Of a stretch of 64,000 nt of DNA, positions 63,011 to 64,000 are shown piece after piece (positions within the stretch are counted from its first letter, which is position 1; each line of letters begins with the position of its first letter). The translations under genes and the position numbers were made by a program. The notes under the pieces were generated by a model. The model ran no database searches and was not told the DNA's origin. It worked only from the letters and a program-made list of their open reading frames with translations. The DNA comes from CBIHON01 sp966211965 (lineage in GTDB: Bacteria; Pseudomonadota; Gammaproteobacteria; Burkholderiales; Burkholderiaceae_D). The stretch lies in the NCBI GenBank assembly GCA_966211965.1, contig CBIHON010000001.1, forward strand, positions 124,001 to 188,000, given 5' to 3'.

Positions 63011-63954
63011 ACAATCAAGCTTACCTGGACGGCTATCTCGCCAGTCTGCGCACGCAGCGCAAACTATCTCCACATACCGTCAGCAGCTATGGCCGCGACC
63101 TGGCTGAACTGACTGCCTTGGCCGCGGCCCTGCCGGCACAGACGGCCCTGGTCTCCCTCAGCCTTTTTCATATACGGAAATTTGCCGCGCAATTGCACGC
63201 AAAAGGCCTGAATGCTCGCTCGATAGCCCGCAAACTATCGGCCTGGCGCGGTTTCTTCGACTGGCTGTCCGAGCAAACCGCGCTGGCGTCAAATCCGGTT
63301 GAAGGCGTAAAAGCGCCCAAGCGCAGCAAGCCCCTGCCCAAAGCACTGTCGGCCGATGACGCGGTGCGACTGGTTTCGGAAACTGCGCCCGGCAAGGATA
63401 GCGAACCCACCCTGCAGGCATGCAACCGGGCAATGCTGGAACTGTTTTATTCGAGCGGTTTGCGCGTATCGGAACTGGTCGGACTGGACCTGCGGTACAC
63501 GCATGAGGCGAATTATGTTTCGGCCGGCTGGATCGATTTCGACGCGCATGAAGTAACCGTGACCGGCAAGGGCGGCAAGATGCGCAGCGTACCGGTCGGA
63601 CAGCATGCGATGGACGCCATCGCCGCATGGCTGACGCGGCGCGGCGCACTGCTCAAAGCCGACCCGCGGCCCTTGTTCTTGAGCGAACGCGGCACACGTA
63701 TCTCGCCGCGGGTAGCCCAATTAAGGCTGAAAGCCCATGCCCAAGCACTCGGCATTCCGGTCGACGTGCATCCGCATGTGCTGCGTCACTCCTTCGCCTC
63801 GCACGTGCTGCAATCATCGGGCGACTTGCGGGCAGTGCAGGAAATGCTGGGGCATGCCTCGATCGCGGCAACCCAGGTGTATACGTCGCTCGATTTCCAG
63901 CGCCTGGCGCAGGTGTATGACGCGGCGCATCCACGCGCCAGGAAGAAAAATTGA
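62995..63954 (+). CDS. xerC: Site-specific tyrosine recombinase XerC
   Basis: XerC with XerD resolves chromosome dimers at dif. The 319-residue protein has an N-terminal SAM-like domain (YLDGYLASLRTQRKLSPHTVSSYGRDL) and a catalytic domain with R157 (SSGLRVSEL), K192 (TGKGGK), H261 and R264 (HVLRHSF), H287 (GHAS) and nucleophile Y296 (TQVYTSLD). All six family residues are present. I chose ATG 62995, internal to a longer frame. It overlaps DUF484 by 16 bases. This is the housekeeping recombinase, not a phage integrase. Confidence 0.96.
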   Translation: MPAELDNQAYLDGYLASLRTQRKLSPHTVSSYGRDLAELTALAAALPAQTALVSLSLFHIRKFAAQLHAKGLNARSIARKLSAWRGFFDWLSEQTALASNPVEGVKAPKRSKPLPKALSADDAVRLVSETAPGKDSEPTLQACNRAMLELFYSSGLRVSELVGLDLRYTHEANYVSAGWIDFDAHEVTVTGKGGKMRSVPVGQHAMDAIAAWLTRRGALLKADPRPLFLSERGTRISPRVAQLRLKAHAQALGIPVDVHPHVLRHSFASHVLQSSGDLRAVQEMLGHASIAATQVYTSLDFQRLAQVYDAAHPRARKKN

Positions 63955-64000
63955 TGCCCGGCTACCGGCCGAACCGGAAACCTGCCTTCATTTTTTTGCA
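63954..64000 (+). CDS. Start of an unidentified gene, cut by window edge
   Basis: An ATG overlaps the xerC stop as TGATG and the frame stays open for 15 codons to the window edge, reading MPGYRPNRKPAFIFL. The coupling arrangement suggests a real gene, but too little is visible to name it. Confidence 0.3.
   Translation, partial: MPGYRPNRKPAFIFL

Noticed and set aside
62995..63954. Tyrosine recombinase as a sign of an integrated element
   Set aside because: It is in the conserved dapF-DUF484-xerC context and is housekeeping XerC.

Overview
The window is GC-rich DNA from a betaproteobacterial chromosome, most likely Burkholderiales, family Oxalobacteraceae (Herbaspirillum/Collimonas/Janthinobacterium-like). 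This rests on recognised gene families and order: phaM, paired DUF3108 genes, ahcY-holin-like-metF behind an S-adenosylhomocysteine riboswitch, and metK diverging from two LpxL-type acyltransferases, dapF, DUF484 and xerC. No rRNA, tRNA, CRISPR array, prophage or intact insertion sequence was seen.

Layout. 1-664: 5' part of a membrane glycosyltransferase (minus). 0.9-9.5 kb: ferritin-like diiron protein, two MFS transporters, two secreted beta-helix proteins in one operon, and an AraC remnant. 9.5-14.6 kb: phaM, two DUF3108 proteins, queC, a phosphoesterase, a collapsed kinase/universal-stress gene and a cNMP-binding protein. 14.8-21.5 kb: a secreted zinc metalloprotease and a large indolepyruvate:ferredoxin oxidoreductase-type enzyme. 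21.9-24.6 kb: tyrosine catabolism (hppD-phhA) with a divergent Lrp/AsnC regulator and three tandem palindromes between them. 24.6-26.7 kb: a GNAT protein and a periplasmic amino-acid-type binding protein.

26.9-40.8 kb (all minus): three TonB-dependent receptors, two ABC_sub_bind-type periplasmic proteins without any permease or ATPase, and a 1503-residue hybrid histidine kinase ending in GGDEF-EAL. This looks like an uptake-and-sensing system feeding a phosphorelay and cyclic-di-GMP. 41.0-46.7 kb (minus): a probable operon of a TPP enzyme (acetolactate-synthase-like), an SDR, two half-size citrate-synthase-like proteins and a sulfotransferase. I recognise no described pathway for this set.

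47.3-64.0 kb is mostly housekeeping: cca, a GST, an NDUFA9-like protein, lytic transglycosylase, 5-formyl-THF cyclo-ligase, metF, ahcY, an M14 peptidase, metK, two acyltransferases, dapF, DUF484 and xerC. ahcY, metF and metK form a methionine/SAM-cycle group.

Non-coding structure is rich. It includes at least two families of roughly 120-170 bp palindromic repeats whose ends supply the TAG stop codon of the neighbouring gene, an SAH riboswitch, a leader hairpin that can occlude the metK ribosome binding site, and a terminator-ended structured stretch that may be a small RNA.
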